DNA of 36,209 bases, from contig CAZMCH010000037.1 of assembly GCA_964564735.1 (NCBI GenBank), forward strand, positions 1 through 36,209. The letters run 5' to 3'. Of the stretch, positions 21,520 to 30,142 are shown in pieces (position 1 is the stretch's first letter; every line of letters starts with the position of its first letter). The notes beneath the pieces were generated by a model, which saw only the letters and a program-made list of their open reading frames with translations, made no database searches and was not told the DNA's origin. A program made the translations under genes and the position numbers. This DNA comes from CAZMCH01 sp964564735. GTDB taxonomy: Bacteria; Poribacteria; DTPJ01.

Positions 21520-22617
21520 ATGTTTTATAAGTTATTTTACGAAATATTAATAGATTATTTTTCGCCATTTAATGTTTTTAAGTATATCACGTTCAGGGCT
21601 ATATATGCGTCTGTAACAGCTTTGTTGATCTGTTTCATACTGGGTCCTTATGTGATCGAAAAATTAAGGATTTTGAAATTCGGTCAGACGATACGCTGGG
21701 AGGTTCAGGATACGCATAACCATAAAGCAGGCACTCCAACGATGGGCGGGCTTATGATACTCGCAACGTGGCTGATAGCAACTTTGCTTTGGGCTAAGCT
21801 TGATAATCCGCTTGTTTGGATAGCTATGTTTTCTGCAATATGGTTTGGTGGAATAGGTTTTATAGATGATTATTATAAGATCATTCGTAGTCCATCTGGT
21901 ATAAGGGCTTGGCAAAGGTTAGCTCTTGAGGCATTTGGGGCTTTGTTGATTGCATTGTATATGTATTATTACGCAGAAAACCCAACTGATGGATTAACAA
22001 CAAATAGCACTCTATTTTTCCCATTTTTTAAGAATTGGAAACTTGATCTTGGTTGGTTATTTATCCCTTTTGCAGTAATAGTTATTGTCGGTTCTGCAAA
22101 TGCGGTTAATCTTACTGATGGCTTGGATGGTCTTGCAATTGGATGCACAACATTTGTGGCAGTTGCCTATACTGCTATTTCGTATCTTACAAGCCATGTA
22201 AATATTAGCCAGTATCTCGGCATTGCTCATCTTCCACAAAGTGGAGAATTGACCGTATTTTGTGCCGCATTAACAGGGGCATCGCTTGGATTTTTATGGT
22301 ATAATTGCCCACCTGCAAGGGTATTTATGGGTGATACAGGTGCGCTTTCCTTAGGTGGGGCATTAGGAACTGTTGCTGTTTTTACGAAAAATGAGTTACT
22401 TTTAGTTATAATCGGTGGGATATTCGTTGCGGAAGTCCTGTCAGTTATGATACAGGTTATTTCATTCAAGACAAGAGGCAAGCGAGTTTTTAAGAGAACA
22501 CCCATACATCATCATTTTGAACTTAGTGGTTGGGCAGAAAGCAAGATAGTTGTTCGTTTCTGGATTATTGGTGCGATATTGTTGTTAATTGCACTTAGCA
22601 CACTGAAATTAAGATAA
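21520..22617 (+). CDS. mraY: phospho-N-acetylmuramoyl-pentapeptide-transferase MraY
   Basis: A 365-residue polytopic membrane enzyme with about ten hydrophobic helices. Signatures are GTPTMGGLMI (71-80), FIDDYYK with D116-D117 (Mg site), NAVNLTDGLDGLAIG (the third aspartate region), FMGDTGALSLGG and the histidine motif PIHHHFELSGW. It transfers phospho-MurNAc-pentapeptide to undecaprenyl phosphate, making lipid I. All catalytic marks are present. The G-rich GGGTTTAAAG before the ATG is a weak ribosome site. It is followed by a 337-bp non-coding stretch of repeats before murD. Confidence 0.96.
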   Translation: MFYKLFYEILIDYFSPFNVFKYITFRAIYASVTALLICFILGPYVIEKLRILKFGQTIRWEVQDTHNHKAGTPTMGGLMILATWLIATLLWAKLDNPLVWIAMFSAIWFGGIGFIDDYYKIIRSPSGIRAWQRLALEAFGALLIALYMYYYAENPTDGLTTNSTLFFPFFKNWKLDLGWLFIPFAVIVIVGSANAVNLTDGLDGLAIGCTTFVAVAYTAISYLTSHVNISQYLGIAHLPQSGELTVFCAALTGASLGFLWYNCPPARVFMGDTGALSLGGALGTVAVFTKNELLLVIIGGIFVAEVLSVMIQVISFKTRGKRVFKRTPIHHHFELSGWAESKIVVRFWIIGAILLLIALSTLKLR

Positions 22618-22633
22618 TAATGGATTCAAAGCC

Positions 22634-22692
22634 CACCCCGACCCTTTTAAGAGGAAAACGCTACCCCGTCCTCTTAAAGGGTGTCTGGGGTG
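22634..22692. repeat. long imperfect hairpin, REP-like repeat
   Basis: CACCCC/GGGGTG forms the outer stem and ACCCTTTTAAGAGGA/TCCTCTTAAAGGGT the inner stem with a single-base bulge and a 13-nt loop. It begins 17 nt after the mraY stop. Such C-rich/G-rich palindromes with a T-A-rich middle look like dispersed intergenic repeats; no T-run follows, so a simple terminator is less likely. Confidence 0.55.
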
Positions 22693-22748
22693 TTTCAATA
22701 ATACGTGAAACGTGATGCGTGAAAACAGGTTGAGGATTATTAATTAAT

Positions 22749-22944
22749 AATACGACTTTTTCAGTTAATAAAACACGGAGACACAGAGGCACGGAGAGAA
22801 GGCAGGATTCTAAGATTAGAATATTAGGAACAAAAACTTTTATTAACTGCAATCTTGATTCTAATATCAATTCATTAATCTGCGAAAATCCGCCAAATCC
22901 GCTTAATCAGCGTTCTATTTCTTCTAACTGAAAAACTCGTATTA
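22749..22944. mobile_element. non-coding MITE-like element with 20-bp terminal inverted repeats
   Basis: The left end TAATACGACTTTTTCAGTTA (22749-22768) matches the reverse complement of 22925-22944 at 19 of 20 positions. A nested perfect 12-bp inverted repeat, CAGTTAATAAAA (22763-22774) and TTTTATTAACTG (22838-22849), encloses a block rich in ACACGGAGACACAGAGGCAC. The rest holds a TCTGCGAAAATCCGCC-type block and ends 10 nt before the murD ATG. There is no credible frame. Similar CACGGAG and TCCGC-type intergenic blocks are common dispersed repeats in environmental bacteria. Confidence 0.6.
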
Positions 22945-22954
22945 ATAACGAATT

Positions 22955-24346
22955 ATGAATTTTGTGGAAAAAATAAAAGGCAAAAAAATAGCGGTCTTTG
23001 GATTGGCAAGAAGCGGAGAATCAGCAGGAAAATTACTGGTTAATCTCGGTGCGGATGTCCTTATAACCGACCAGAAAACTGAGGCTGATCTAAAAGATAT
23101 AGTCTCAAAACTCAAATCAGAATATCCTCAAATGAAATTTCGTCTTGGAGGGCATCCAGAAGAAGTATTTGATGACGTTGATCTGGTAGTCGTGAGTCCC
23201 GGAGTGCCTTATAACATTCCCATATTAGAAAAGTTAAGAGAAAAAGGCATATCCGTTATTGGTGAGATTGAGCTTGCTTATAGAGTTTGTCGCTGTCCGA
23301 TAATTGCAATAACAGGCACTAAAGGTAAGTCAACTACATCAACATTAGCTGGAAAAATACTAAGCGAAACTTATAGCAAAGGTAAAGTTGTTGTTGCTGG
23401 AAATATTGGAATTCCATTATCAAATTATGTCCTTGACCTTGATGAAAATGATCTGCTAGTTTTAGAAGTTTCTAGCTTTCAATTAGAGACAACGGTCAAT
23501 TTTAGACCAAAAGTTAGCGCTATCTTAAACATTATGCAAGATCATTTAGATCGCCACAAAGATTTAGATGAATATATAAACGCTAAATATAGGATTTTTG
23601 CCAATCAAACCAATGAAGATTGGATAATACTTAATGCAGATGACTCATTGGCTTCGGAATGTGTTTCACGAACACAAGCGAAAGCTTTGCTGTTTAGCAG
23701 TAGTCAGATTTTGGATAATGGTGTTTATCTTGAAGACGGAAATATTGTTGCAAAGTTGCCAGACAAAGAAAAAATAGTCATCTGCAAAAGCAGTGAATTA
23801 AAGATACCCGGAAGGCATAATATTGAAAATGCTATGGTTGCGCTAGCAGTAAGCTTGATATATGATTCTGATATTGATGATGTTACCGAAGTGTTGAGGA
23901 ATTTTACAGGGATAGAAAATGCCCTTGAGTTTGTTGGTGAAGCAAATGGGGTCAGATTCATAAATGATACAAAAGCTACAAATATCGTATCATTAAAAGC
24001 GGCTCTTGAAAGCATTAATGATGGAATAGTGCTTATAATTGGTGGACGAGATAAGGGAAATGACTATACACAGATTATTCAATTGGTAAAAGATAAAGTC
24101 AAGCATTTAGTCATTATCGGTGAAAGCGCAGATAAAATAGAAGACGCTCTTGGTTGTTATAGTCATCCTCATAGGGCTAGAACTATGGATGATGCGGTTC
24201 GTATGTCCTTCGAACTAGCTGGAAAAGGTGATACAATTCTCTTATCGCCAGCATGTGCAAGCTTTGATATGTTCCGAGATTACGCAGAACGTGGAAAAAT
24301 ATTTAAGGAAATAGCTCAAAGGATCATCAAAAGTCATGCTAAGTAA
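22955..24346 (+). CDS. murD: UDP-N-acetylmuramoylalanine--D-glutamate ligase MurD
   Basis: A 463-residue Mur ligase. The N-terminal Rossmann domain has IAVFGLARSGESA (12-24) and VVVSPGVP. The P-loop is ITGTKGKSTTS (119-129), then GNIGIPL, VLEVSSFQLE, NIMQDHLDRH, and the C-terminal FINDTKATN and IIGGRDKGNDY. It adds D-glutamate to UDP-MurNAc-L-Ala. No ribosome-binding sequence precedes the ATG; the MITE-like element ends 10 nt before it and may have displaced the original site. The 3' end overlaps ftsW by 11 nt, so translation of the two is probably coupled. Confidence 0.95.
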   Translation: MNFVEKIKGKKIAVFGLARSGESAGKLLVNLGADVLITDQKTEADLKDIVSKLKSEYPQMKFRLGGHPEEVFDDVDLVVVSPGVPYNIPILEKLREKGISVIGEIELAYRVCRCPIIAITGTKGKSTTSTLAGKILSETYSKGKVVVAGNIGIPLSNYVLDLDENDLLVLEVSSFQLETTVNFRPKVSAILNIMQDHLDRHKDLDEYINAKYRIFANQTNEDWIILNADDSLASECVSRTQAKALLFSSSQILDNGVYLEDGNIVAKLPDKEKIVICKSSELKIPGRHNIENAMVALAVSLIYDSDIDDVTEVLRNFTGIENALEFVGEANGVRFINDTKATNIVSLKAALESINDGIVLIIGGRDKGNDYTQIIQLVKDKVKHLVIIGESADKIEDALGCYSHPHRARTMDDAVRMSFELAGKGDTILLSPACASFDMFRDYAERGKIFKEIAQRIIKSHAK

Positions 24347-25460
24347 TAGATATAAAACAGATTTTGCCAAATTTGATAAATATCTTCTTATTGTTGTCGG
24401 ATTATTATTAGCGATAGGGATTTTGATGGTTTACAGTGCAAGCAACGCATATTCTAGAGAGCAAAATGGAGATAGCCTTTATTATCTGAAAAGGCATCTT
24501 ATATGGTGTGTTCTTGGTGTTTTTTTGATGTTTTTGGCTATGATTATACCTAATTATTATTTTTTTGAGCGTTTGGCATGGTTATTACTCGGTTTATCTG
24601 CGATTTTACTTGTGCTTGTATATGTCCCCGTTATCGGAGTCAACATAAATGGTAGTAGTAGATGGATAAAGATCGGTGGGTTAACATTTCAGCCTGTTGA
24701 ATTGACTAAATTGTCGATAGTCATTTATATTGCCCGATTTCTTAATCGTAAAGCGGATGATGTAAAAAGTTTTGGGCATGGAATTTTGCCTGTTTTGTTG
24801 GTAGTTTCAGTATTTCTTGGTTTGATCTTTGCACAGCCTGATTTAGGTTCAGTCATTCTTATAACGTTATTGGTTTTTCTTATGTTATTTATCGGTGGTG
24901 CAAAGATATGGCATTTGACCGCAATTAGCTCTGTTGGATTGATATTTATAATATTTGGCATCTTTTGCGCGAATTACAGAATAGATAGGTTATTTACTTT
25001 TTTCAATCCATGGGCAGACCCAGAAGGCAAAGGCTATCATACAATCCAATCACTTTATGCTCTTGGATACGGTGGAGTTTATGGAACTGGTTTAGGTGGA
25101 AGTATACAGAAATTACATTATCTTCCTACTCCGCATACAGATTCTATTTTTTCAGTTATAGGTGAAGAATTGGGCTTCATTGGGACAACTTTTGTCATTA
25201 TTCTTTTTATGGTTGTTGTCTGGCGGGGCATCATTATATCATTACGGACAGAAGATAGATTTGCAAGTCTTTTGGCTATTGGGATTGCCTGCATTATTGG
25301 TTTTCAAGCGATTATAAATATAGGTGTTGCGACTGGTTCTTTGCCATCAAAGGGAATTACATTACCATTTATAAGCAGTGGCGGATCATCACTTGTAATT
25401 TGTCTAATTTCGATAGGCATGTTGCTTAATATATCTAAGAATGGGACAATAGGACGATAA
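24336..25460 (+). CDS. ftsW: FtsW, SEDS-family septal peptidoglycan polymerase
   Basis: A 374-residue protein with ten hydrophobic helices. Signatures: GILMVYSASNAYS in helix 1, SRWIKIGGLTFQPVELTKL, FAQPDLGS, and FFNPWADPEGKGYHTIQSLYALG split over the large extracellular loop. TPHTDSIFSVIGEELGF carries the catalytic aspartate region, and the final loop is GSLPSKGITLPFISSGGSS. All known polymerase motifs are intact, unlike its partner FtsI here. It polymerises lipid II at the septum. The start overlaps murD by 11 nt and the gene ends 4 nt before murG. Confidence 0.95.
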   Translation: MLSNRYKTDFAKFDKYLLIVVGLLLAIGILMVYSASNAYSREQNGDSLYYLKRHLIWCVLGVFLMFLAMIIPNYYFFERLAWLLLGLSAILLVLVYVPVIGVNINGSSRWIKIGGLTFQPVELTKLSIVIYIARFLNRKADDVKSFGHGILPVLLVVSVFLGLIFAQPDLGSVILITLLVFLMLFIGGAKIWHLTAISSVGLIFIIFGIFCANYRIDRLFTFFNPWADPEGKGYHTIQSLYALGYGGVYGTGLGGSIQKLHYLPTPHTDSIFSVIGEELGFIGTTFVIILFMVVVWRGIIISLRTEDRFASLLAIGIACIIGFQAIINIGVATGSLPSKGITLPFISSGGSSLVICLISIGMLLNISKNGTIGR

Positions 25461-25464
25461 ATCT

Positions 25465-26553
25465 ATGAAGGTCGTTATTTCAGGCGGAGGAACAGGAGGG
25501 CATATTTATCCCGGCATTGCCATTGCTAAAGCAATATTGCAGTTGAAATCTGATACGAAGATATTATTTATGGGTGGAAAAGGACAAAGAGAATCAAAGA
25601 TTATACCAGACGCGGGATTTGATTTTGTGCCTATATTAACCCAGAATTTTCCAAGAAAACTATCTTTGAAATGGGTTAAAGTTTTAGTTAAAGTCCCTGC
25701 AGGTTTTTTTAAGTCGCTTATAGTTCTTACTAAATTCAAGCCTGATGTTGCAGTTGGGACAGGCGGATATGTTTGTGGACCAATTCTAATGTCCGCTTTA
25801 TTGCTTCGTATTCCGATCGCTATACAAGAGGGAAATGCCTATGCAGGTTTGACAAACAAGATTCTCGGTAGGTGGGCAAAAGAAATATATGTTCCATACA
25901 AAGAAGCTATAAAGTATTTTCCAGCAGATAAAGTAAAAATTACGGGACATCCGATACGTTCAGAGGTTATAACAGCACAAGATAGCCATGAAAAACTTGG
26001 ATTGGATAAAAACAAAACAACAATTACATTTCTTGGTGGAAGCCAAGGTGCTAGATCAATAAATAATGCTGTCATATCAGCATTAGAGAAGCTAAATCAA
26101 TATGAGGCTAATATACAGATAATACATCAGACAGGGGATAGGGATTATCAGGTTGTCCAAGAGGCATACAAGAATAGCCCTATTAAAGCAATAGTTCAAC
26201 CTTATTTCTATAATATCGAGGAGATCTATGCCTCTACTGACCTTGTAGTCAGCAGATCAGGCTCAACAATATCAGAACTTACAGCAAGGGGCTTACCGGC
26301 GATATTAGTTCCTTATCCTTTTGCAGCAGAAGACCATCAGACGTTTAATGCAAAAGCAATGCAAGATAATGGTTCTGCAATAATGATAAAAGATAGTGAT
26401 CTTACAGGCGAGATTTTGGCAAATACAATAATCTCATTAATTAATGACAAAGGGAAATTATCAGCAATGGCAATTAAAAGCAAATCTCTTGGAAAACCTC
26501 ATGCTGCTCAGGAAATTGCCGAATCTATATTATCGCTTATAAATAAATCATAG
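25465..26553 (+). CDS. murG: MurG, lipid II-forming N-acetylglucosaminyltransferase
   Basis: A 362-residue GT-B glycosyltransferase. ISGGGTGGHIYPGIAIA (5-21) is the lipid I-binding loop, followed by GTGGYVCGPILMSAL, IPIAIQEGNAYAGLTNK, FLGGSQGARSIN at the start of the second domain, and SRSGSTISELTARGLPAILVPYPFAAEDHQ, the UDP-GlcNAc site. It adds GlcNAc to lipid I at the inner membrane face. The ATG follows the ftsW stop by 4 nt with AGGA about 11 nt upstream. It appears complete. Confidence 0.96.
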   Translation: MKVVISGGGTGGHIYPGIAIAKAILQLKSDTKILFMGGKGQRESKIIPDAGFDFVPILTQNFPRKLSLKWVKVLVKVPAGFFKSLIVLTKFKPDVAVGTGGYVCGPILMSALLLRIPIAIQEGNAYAGLTNKILGRWAKEIYVPYKEAIKYFPADKVKITGHPIRSEVITAQDSHEKLGLDKNKTTITFLGGSQGARSINNAVISALEKLNQYEANIQIIHQTGDRDYQVVQEAYKNSPIKAIVQPYFYNIEEIYASTDLVVSRSGSTISELTARGLPAILVPYPFAAEDHQTFNAKAMQDNGSAIMIKDSDLTGEILANTIISLINDKGKLSAMAIKSKSLGKPHAAQEIAESILSLINKS

Positions 26554-26565
26554 AAAGGGAGCTAA

Positions 26566-27945
26566 ATGTTTGGAAAAACAAAGCATATACATCTAGTTGG
26601 CATTGGCGGGGCAGGAATGAGCGGAATTGCAGAAGTTTTGATTAATCAGGGCTTTCGTGTTTCAGGTTCAGATGTTCAGCAAACAGAAGTAACCGATAGG
26701 CTAACAAAACTTGGCGGAGATATTGCAATCGGACATGCAGAAGATAATATAAAAGGTGCTGATGTAATTGTTGTTTCATCTGCAATAAAACCTGATAATG
26801 TAGAAATTCTATCCGCACAACGCCAAAAAATACCTGTAATATCACGAGTTGAGATGCTGGCAGAATTAATGCGAATGAAATACAGCATCGCAGTTGCTGG
26901 AACGCATGGAAAGACAACGACTACTGGTATGGTTTCTTATGTCCTTGAGTATGGCGGGCTTGATCCGACCCTCGTTGATGGTGGCATAATTAGAACACTT
27001 GACAGCAATATAAGGCTTGGTGGCAGTGAGTTTATGGTTGTTGAGGCAGATGAGGCTTATGGCTCAATAAAAAAACTTTCGCCAACAATCGCAGTTGTAA
27101 CGACAATAGATAACGATCACCTTGATTATTATGGCACTATTGACGAAATAAAAAAGACCTTTCTTGAATTTATAAACAGAGTCCCATTTTATGGTTCTGC
27201 GATACTTTGTCTTGATCAAGGGAATATTCAAGAACTAATTCCAAAGGTAGAAAAACGCTTCACAACTTATGGCATCGAAACAAAAGCAGACCTTACAGCA
27301 ACAGATATTCGTATTGATGGTGATGGTTCATCATATAAGGCTGTTTATCATGATAAGGCTATTGGAAATATAAAAATAAAATTGCCCGGTATACACAATG
27401 TCGCTAATTCGCTTGTTGCTGTTGTAGTGGGATTAGAGCTTGATGTCCCTTTTAAGAACATAGCAAAGGCATTAAAGGAATTTCCCGGCATACATCATAG
27501 ATTTGAGATTTTAGGCAATGTCAAAAATATAATTGTAGTTGATGATTATGGTCATCATCCAACAGAGATTAAAGCAACACTTAAAGCAGGTAGAGATACA
27601 TATAACAGAAGGATAATAGCCATATTTCAACCACATCGTTATACTCGTGTGAGTGATCTTTCAGAGGAATTTGCACGATGCTTTTATCAGGCGGATGTTC
27701 TTGTAATGACTGATATATATTCAGCGATGGAAGACCCGATTGATGGCATTACAGGCGAAATGGTTGCCAAAAAGACCCGAGATTATGGGCATAAAGACGT
27801 TGTTTATATACCAAATAAAGATGACATCCCCGATCATATATTAAAGATTGCACAACCTAATGATCTAATCATTACGCTTGGTGCTGGTGATATATGGAAA
27901 GTGGGTAAAGAAATTGTCCGAAGATTGTCAAAAAATGAAAAATAA
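26566..27945 (+). CDS. murC: UDP-N-acetylmuramate--L-alanine ligase MurC
   Basis: A 459-residue Mur ligase with AAAGGGAGC before its ATG. The N-terminal domain has HLVGIGGAGMSGIAEVL (9-25), the P-loop is VAGTHGKTTTT (110-120), followed by EADEAYGSI, TTIDNDHLDYY, GIHNVANSL, and the C-terminal VDDYGHHPTEI and IFQPHRYTR. It adds the first residue, L-alanine, to UDP-MurNAc. In many species murB and ddl follow it; here ftsQ follows directly with an 11-nt overlap. It appears complete. Confidence 0.96.
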   Translation: MFGKTKHIHLVGIGGAGMSGIAEVLINQGFRVSGSDVQQTEVTDRLTKLGGDIAIGHAEDNIKGADVIVVSSAIKPDNVEILSAQRQKIPVISRVEMLAELMRMKYSIAVAGTHGKTTTTGMVSYVLEYGGLDPTLVDGGIIRTLDSNIRLGGSEFMVVEADEAYGSIKKLSPTIAVVTTIDNDHLDYYGTIDEIKKTFLEFINRVPFYGSAILCLDQGNIQELIPKVEKRFTTYGIETKADLTATDIRIDGDGSSYKAVYHDKAIGNIKIKLPGIHNVANSLVAVVVGLELDVPFKNIAKALKEFPGIHHRFEILGNVKNIIVVDDYGHHPTEIKATLKAGRDTYNRRIIAIFQPHRYTRVSDLSEEFARCFYQADVLVMTDIYSAMEDPIDGITGEMVAKKTRDYGHKDVVYIPNKDDIPDHILKIAQPNDLIITLGAGDIWKVGKEIVRRLSKNEK

Positions 27946-28756
27946 TAGAAAAAAAGAAGAAAAACCTATTAATAATTTCTTTATATTCATATTTTGGCTT
28001 TTAGTCATTGTTTTATCTTCGTTGACTATATTTATAATTGAAATTGGAAAAAAAAACTTAATACAATCTTCATTTTTGGTATTGAAAGATATAAAAATTT
28101 ATGGTAATAGTATTGTGTCATCTTCTGACATTTGTGAGTTATCAGGATTAGGCATTGGAAACGATTATTTATATTCGTTTATGCCCCATATAATAGAGAA
28201 AAGGATAAAATCACAATCAAGTTATGTCAAAGATGCCAAAGTAAAGAAAGACTTGCTTAAAGGTCAATTGATTGTAACGATTAATGAAAGAAAGCCCGTA
28301 GCAATCATATCAAAGTCAATAGACGCAAAAAATTTTAAGGTTGTTGATATTGATGGCTACATATTGAATGAATTGACAGATAAAGATATTGCGTTATCTT
28401 CTTATAAGAAACTGCCATTTATTTTTGAGGATAGCGATAAAAGCGTTGATTGGGAATCTTTGGATAATAATTCCTATATATCATCTGTTTCAGGTAATCT
28501 TGGATTGAAAGTTTTATCTGAAATCAAGGCACTAGGTTCTGGATTTTTATTAGACTTGACATATATAGATACTCGTAATTCTGATGATATAGTCCTTCAT
28601 TTGTTAGGAGGAAAAAATATAAGGATTTCATGTGGTAGGATAAAAGAAGGTCTATTTGATGTTAAGAAATTAATGTCTAGTTATGAGTTTCAAAACATTA
28701 ATAGCAAGATTAAATATATTGATGCACGTTTTTCCAAAGCAATCTATTGTGGTTGA
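27935..28756 (+). CDS. ftsQ: FtsQ/DivIB-like division protein
   Basis: Taken from the ATG at 27935, which overlaps murC by 11 nt; the frame is open 19 codons further but that would lie deep in murC. The product has 273 residues. A lysine-rich head is followed by one membrane helix (IFIFWLLVIVLSSLTIFII, about 17-35). The POTRA domain follows (LVLKDIKIYGNSIVSSSDICELSGL, then VKDAKVKKDLLKGQLIVTINERKPVAII), then the beta domain (LGLKVLSEIKAL, KIKYIDARFSKAIY). FtsQ links FtsA/FtsZ to FtsL/B and FtsI/W. The sequence is diverged but topology, the POTRA motif and the position between murC and ftsA make the call firm. Confidence 0.9.
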   Translation: MKNNRKKEEKPINNFFIFIFWLLVIVLSSLTIFIIEIGKKNLIQSSFLVLKDIKIYGNSIVSSSDICELSGLGIGNDYLYSFMPHIIEKRIKSQSSYVKDAKVKKDLLKGQLIVTINERKPVAIISKSIDAKNFKVVDIDGYILNELTDKDIALSSYKKLPFIFEDSDKSVDWESLDNNSYISSVSGNLGLKVLSEIKALGSGFLLDLTYIDTRNSDDIVLHLLGGKNIRISCGRIKEGLFDVKKLMSSYEFQNINSKIKYIDARFSKAIYCG

Positions 28757-28784
28757 TAATTAGCTTCTGATGGGGGTGAAGCTT

Positions 28785-30017
28785 TTGCCCAAAGAAGATA
28801 TTGTAGTTGGGCTGGATATAGGAACAAGTAAGATCGCCGCTATTATTGCAGAAGTTGATGAAAATAACCAAATAGAGGTTCTTGGAGTAGGTCTTTCGCC
28901 ATCAAAGGGTTTGCGAAAGGGCATGATTGTTAACTTAGAGACAACAACATCTGCAATCAAAAGGGCTATTGAAAATGCAGAGATGGTCTCGGGCTTGGAT
29001 GTAAAATCGGTTTTTGCAGGTATCGCAGGGGAACATATCAGGGCTTTTAATAATAATGGTATTATAATAATACCTAATAAAAGAAATCGTCAAATATCAA
29101 AAGATGATGTTCGTCGAGTAATTGATCAGGCAAAAAACATTGAAATTCCATCTGATAGGAAAATTTTAGATGCGATACCACGAGAATTCATCGTGGATGA
29201 TCAGGAGGCAGTTGACGATCCAATCGGTATGTTCGGCACGCGGCTGGAGGCATTCGTTCATATTATTACGGGTTCTGTATCAGCGGTTCAGAACATTATC
29301 AAAGCGATAGAAAATGCTGGTTTGCATGTCAATGATATAATGCTTCAGCCTTTGGCATCCAGTGAAGCTGTCCTTTACCCAGACGAAAAAGAGATGGGTG
29401 TAATACTTATTGATATAGGAGCAGGGACAACTGATGTAGTCATATATGTTGAAGGTTCTATATGGTATACAGCAGTTATTCCAATAGGAGGTGATTTTGT
29501 AACAAATGATATTGCAGTAGGTCTTCATACACCAATATCAAAAGCAGAAGAACTGAAAAAGACTTTTGGTTGTGCTTTAACAGATATTGTTGGACCTAAT
29601 GAGTTAATTGAAGTTCCGGGAGTTGGAGGCAGAAATCCAAAGACAATTCCCAGACGTATTCTTGCAAGCGTTATTGAACCGAGAGTTACTGAATTATTAA
29701 ATTTTGTAAATCAACAGGTAAAATCAAGTCGCTATAAGAATTTAACCCCTGCTGGCGTGGTTATGACTGGCGGTGGTGCGATGCTTGATTCAATCGATGA
29801 ACTTGCAGAAAGGATATTTAATACGCAGGTTCGGATTGGTTATCCAAGAGAAGTAAAAGGTCTTTTTGATAGAGTAAAAGACCCAAGCTTTTCAACTTGT
29901 ATCGGATTAGTTTTGGAAGGGGTAGAAAGAAAAGAATCTGGATATGGTATCAACTCAGGACAAGCGTCCCTGATATTAAAAAAAATGAAAAATTGGTTCA
30001 CTGATTATTTTGGCTAA
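28785..30017 (+). CDS. ftsA: FtsA, actin-like membrane tether of FtsZ
   Basis: I place the start at a TTG (28785) because GGGGGTGA lies 5 nt upstream; an ATG at 28770 has no ribosome site and is the alternative. The product has about 410 residues. Actin-fold signatures are VVGLDIGTSKIAAI (phosphate 1), the SHS2 insertion domain, GVILIDIGAGTTDVVIY (phosphate 2) and GVVMTGGGAMLDSI (adenosine). The C-terminal LILKKMKNWFTDYFG is an amphipathic helix that would anchor it to the membrane. It recruits FtsZ and the later division proteins. The gap to ftsZ is about 125 nt. Confidence 0.95.
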   Translation: MPKEDIVVGLDIGTSKIAAIIAEVDENNQIEVLGVGLSPSKGLRKGMIVNLETTTSAIKRAIENAEMVSGLDVKSVFAGIAGEHIRAFNNNGIIIIPNKRNRQISKDDVRRVIDQAKNIEIPSDRKILDAIPREFIVDDQEAVDDPIGMFGTRLEAFVHIITGSVSAVQNIIKAIENAGLHVNDIMLQPLASSEAVLYPDEKEMGVILIDIGAGTTDVVIYVEGSIWYTAVIPIGGDFVTNDIAVGLHTPISKAEELKKTFGCALTDIVGPNELIEVPGVGGRNPKTIPRRILASVIEPRVTELLNFVNQQVKSSRYKNLTPAGVVMTGGGAMLDSIDELAERIFNTQVRIGYPREVKGLFDRVKDPSFSTCIGLVLEGVERKESGYGINSGQASLILKKMKNWFTDYFG

Positions 30018-30142
30018 TTATAACAGCGAAATTCTTTGTTGCTGTAAAAAATGTTTCATTAGTTATTATTACTTATCTTAAATAAATTAAGAGAGGGGGA
30101 TGACTGGGTGACCTTGATAATTTGGTCAACCGGGAAAAAGAT

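Noticed and set aside
22661..22870. A 69-codon minus-strand frame between mraY and murD.
   Set aside because: It runs through the bulged hairpin and into the inverted-repeat element, so it is a product of repeat sequence rather than a gene.
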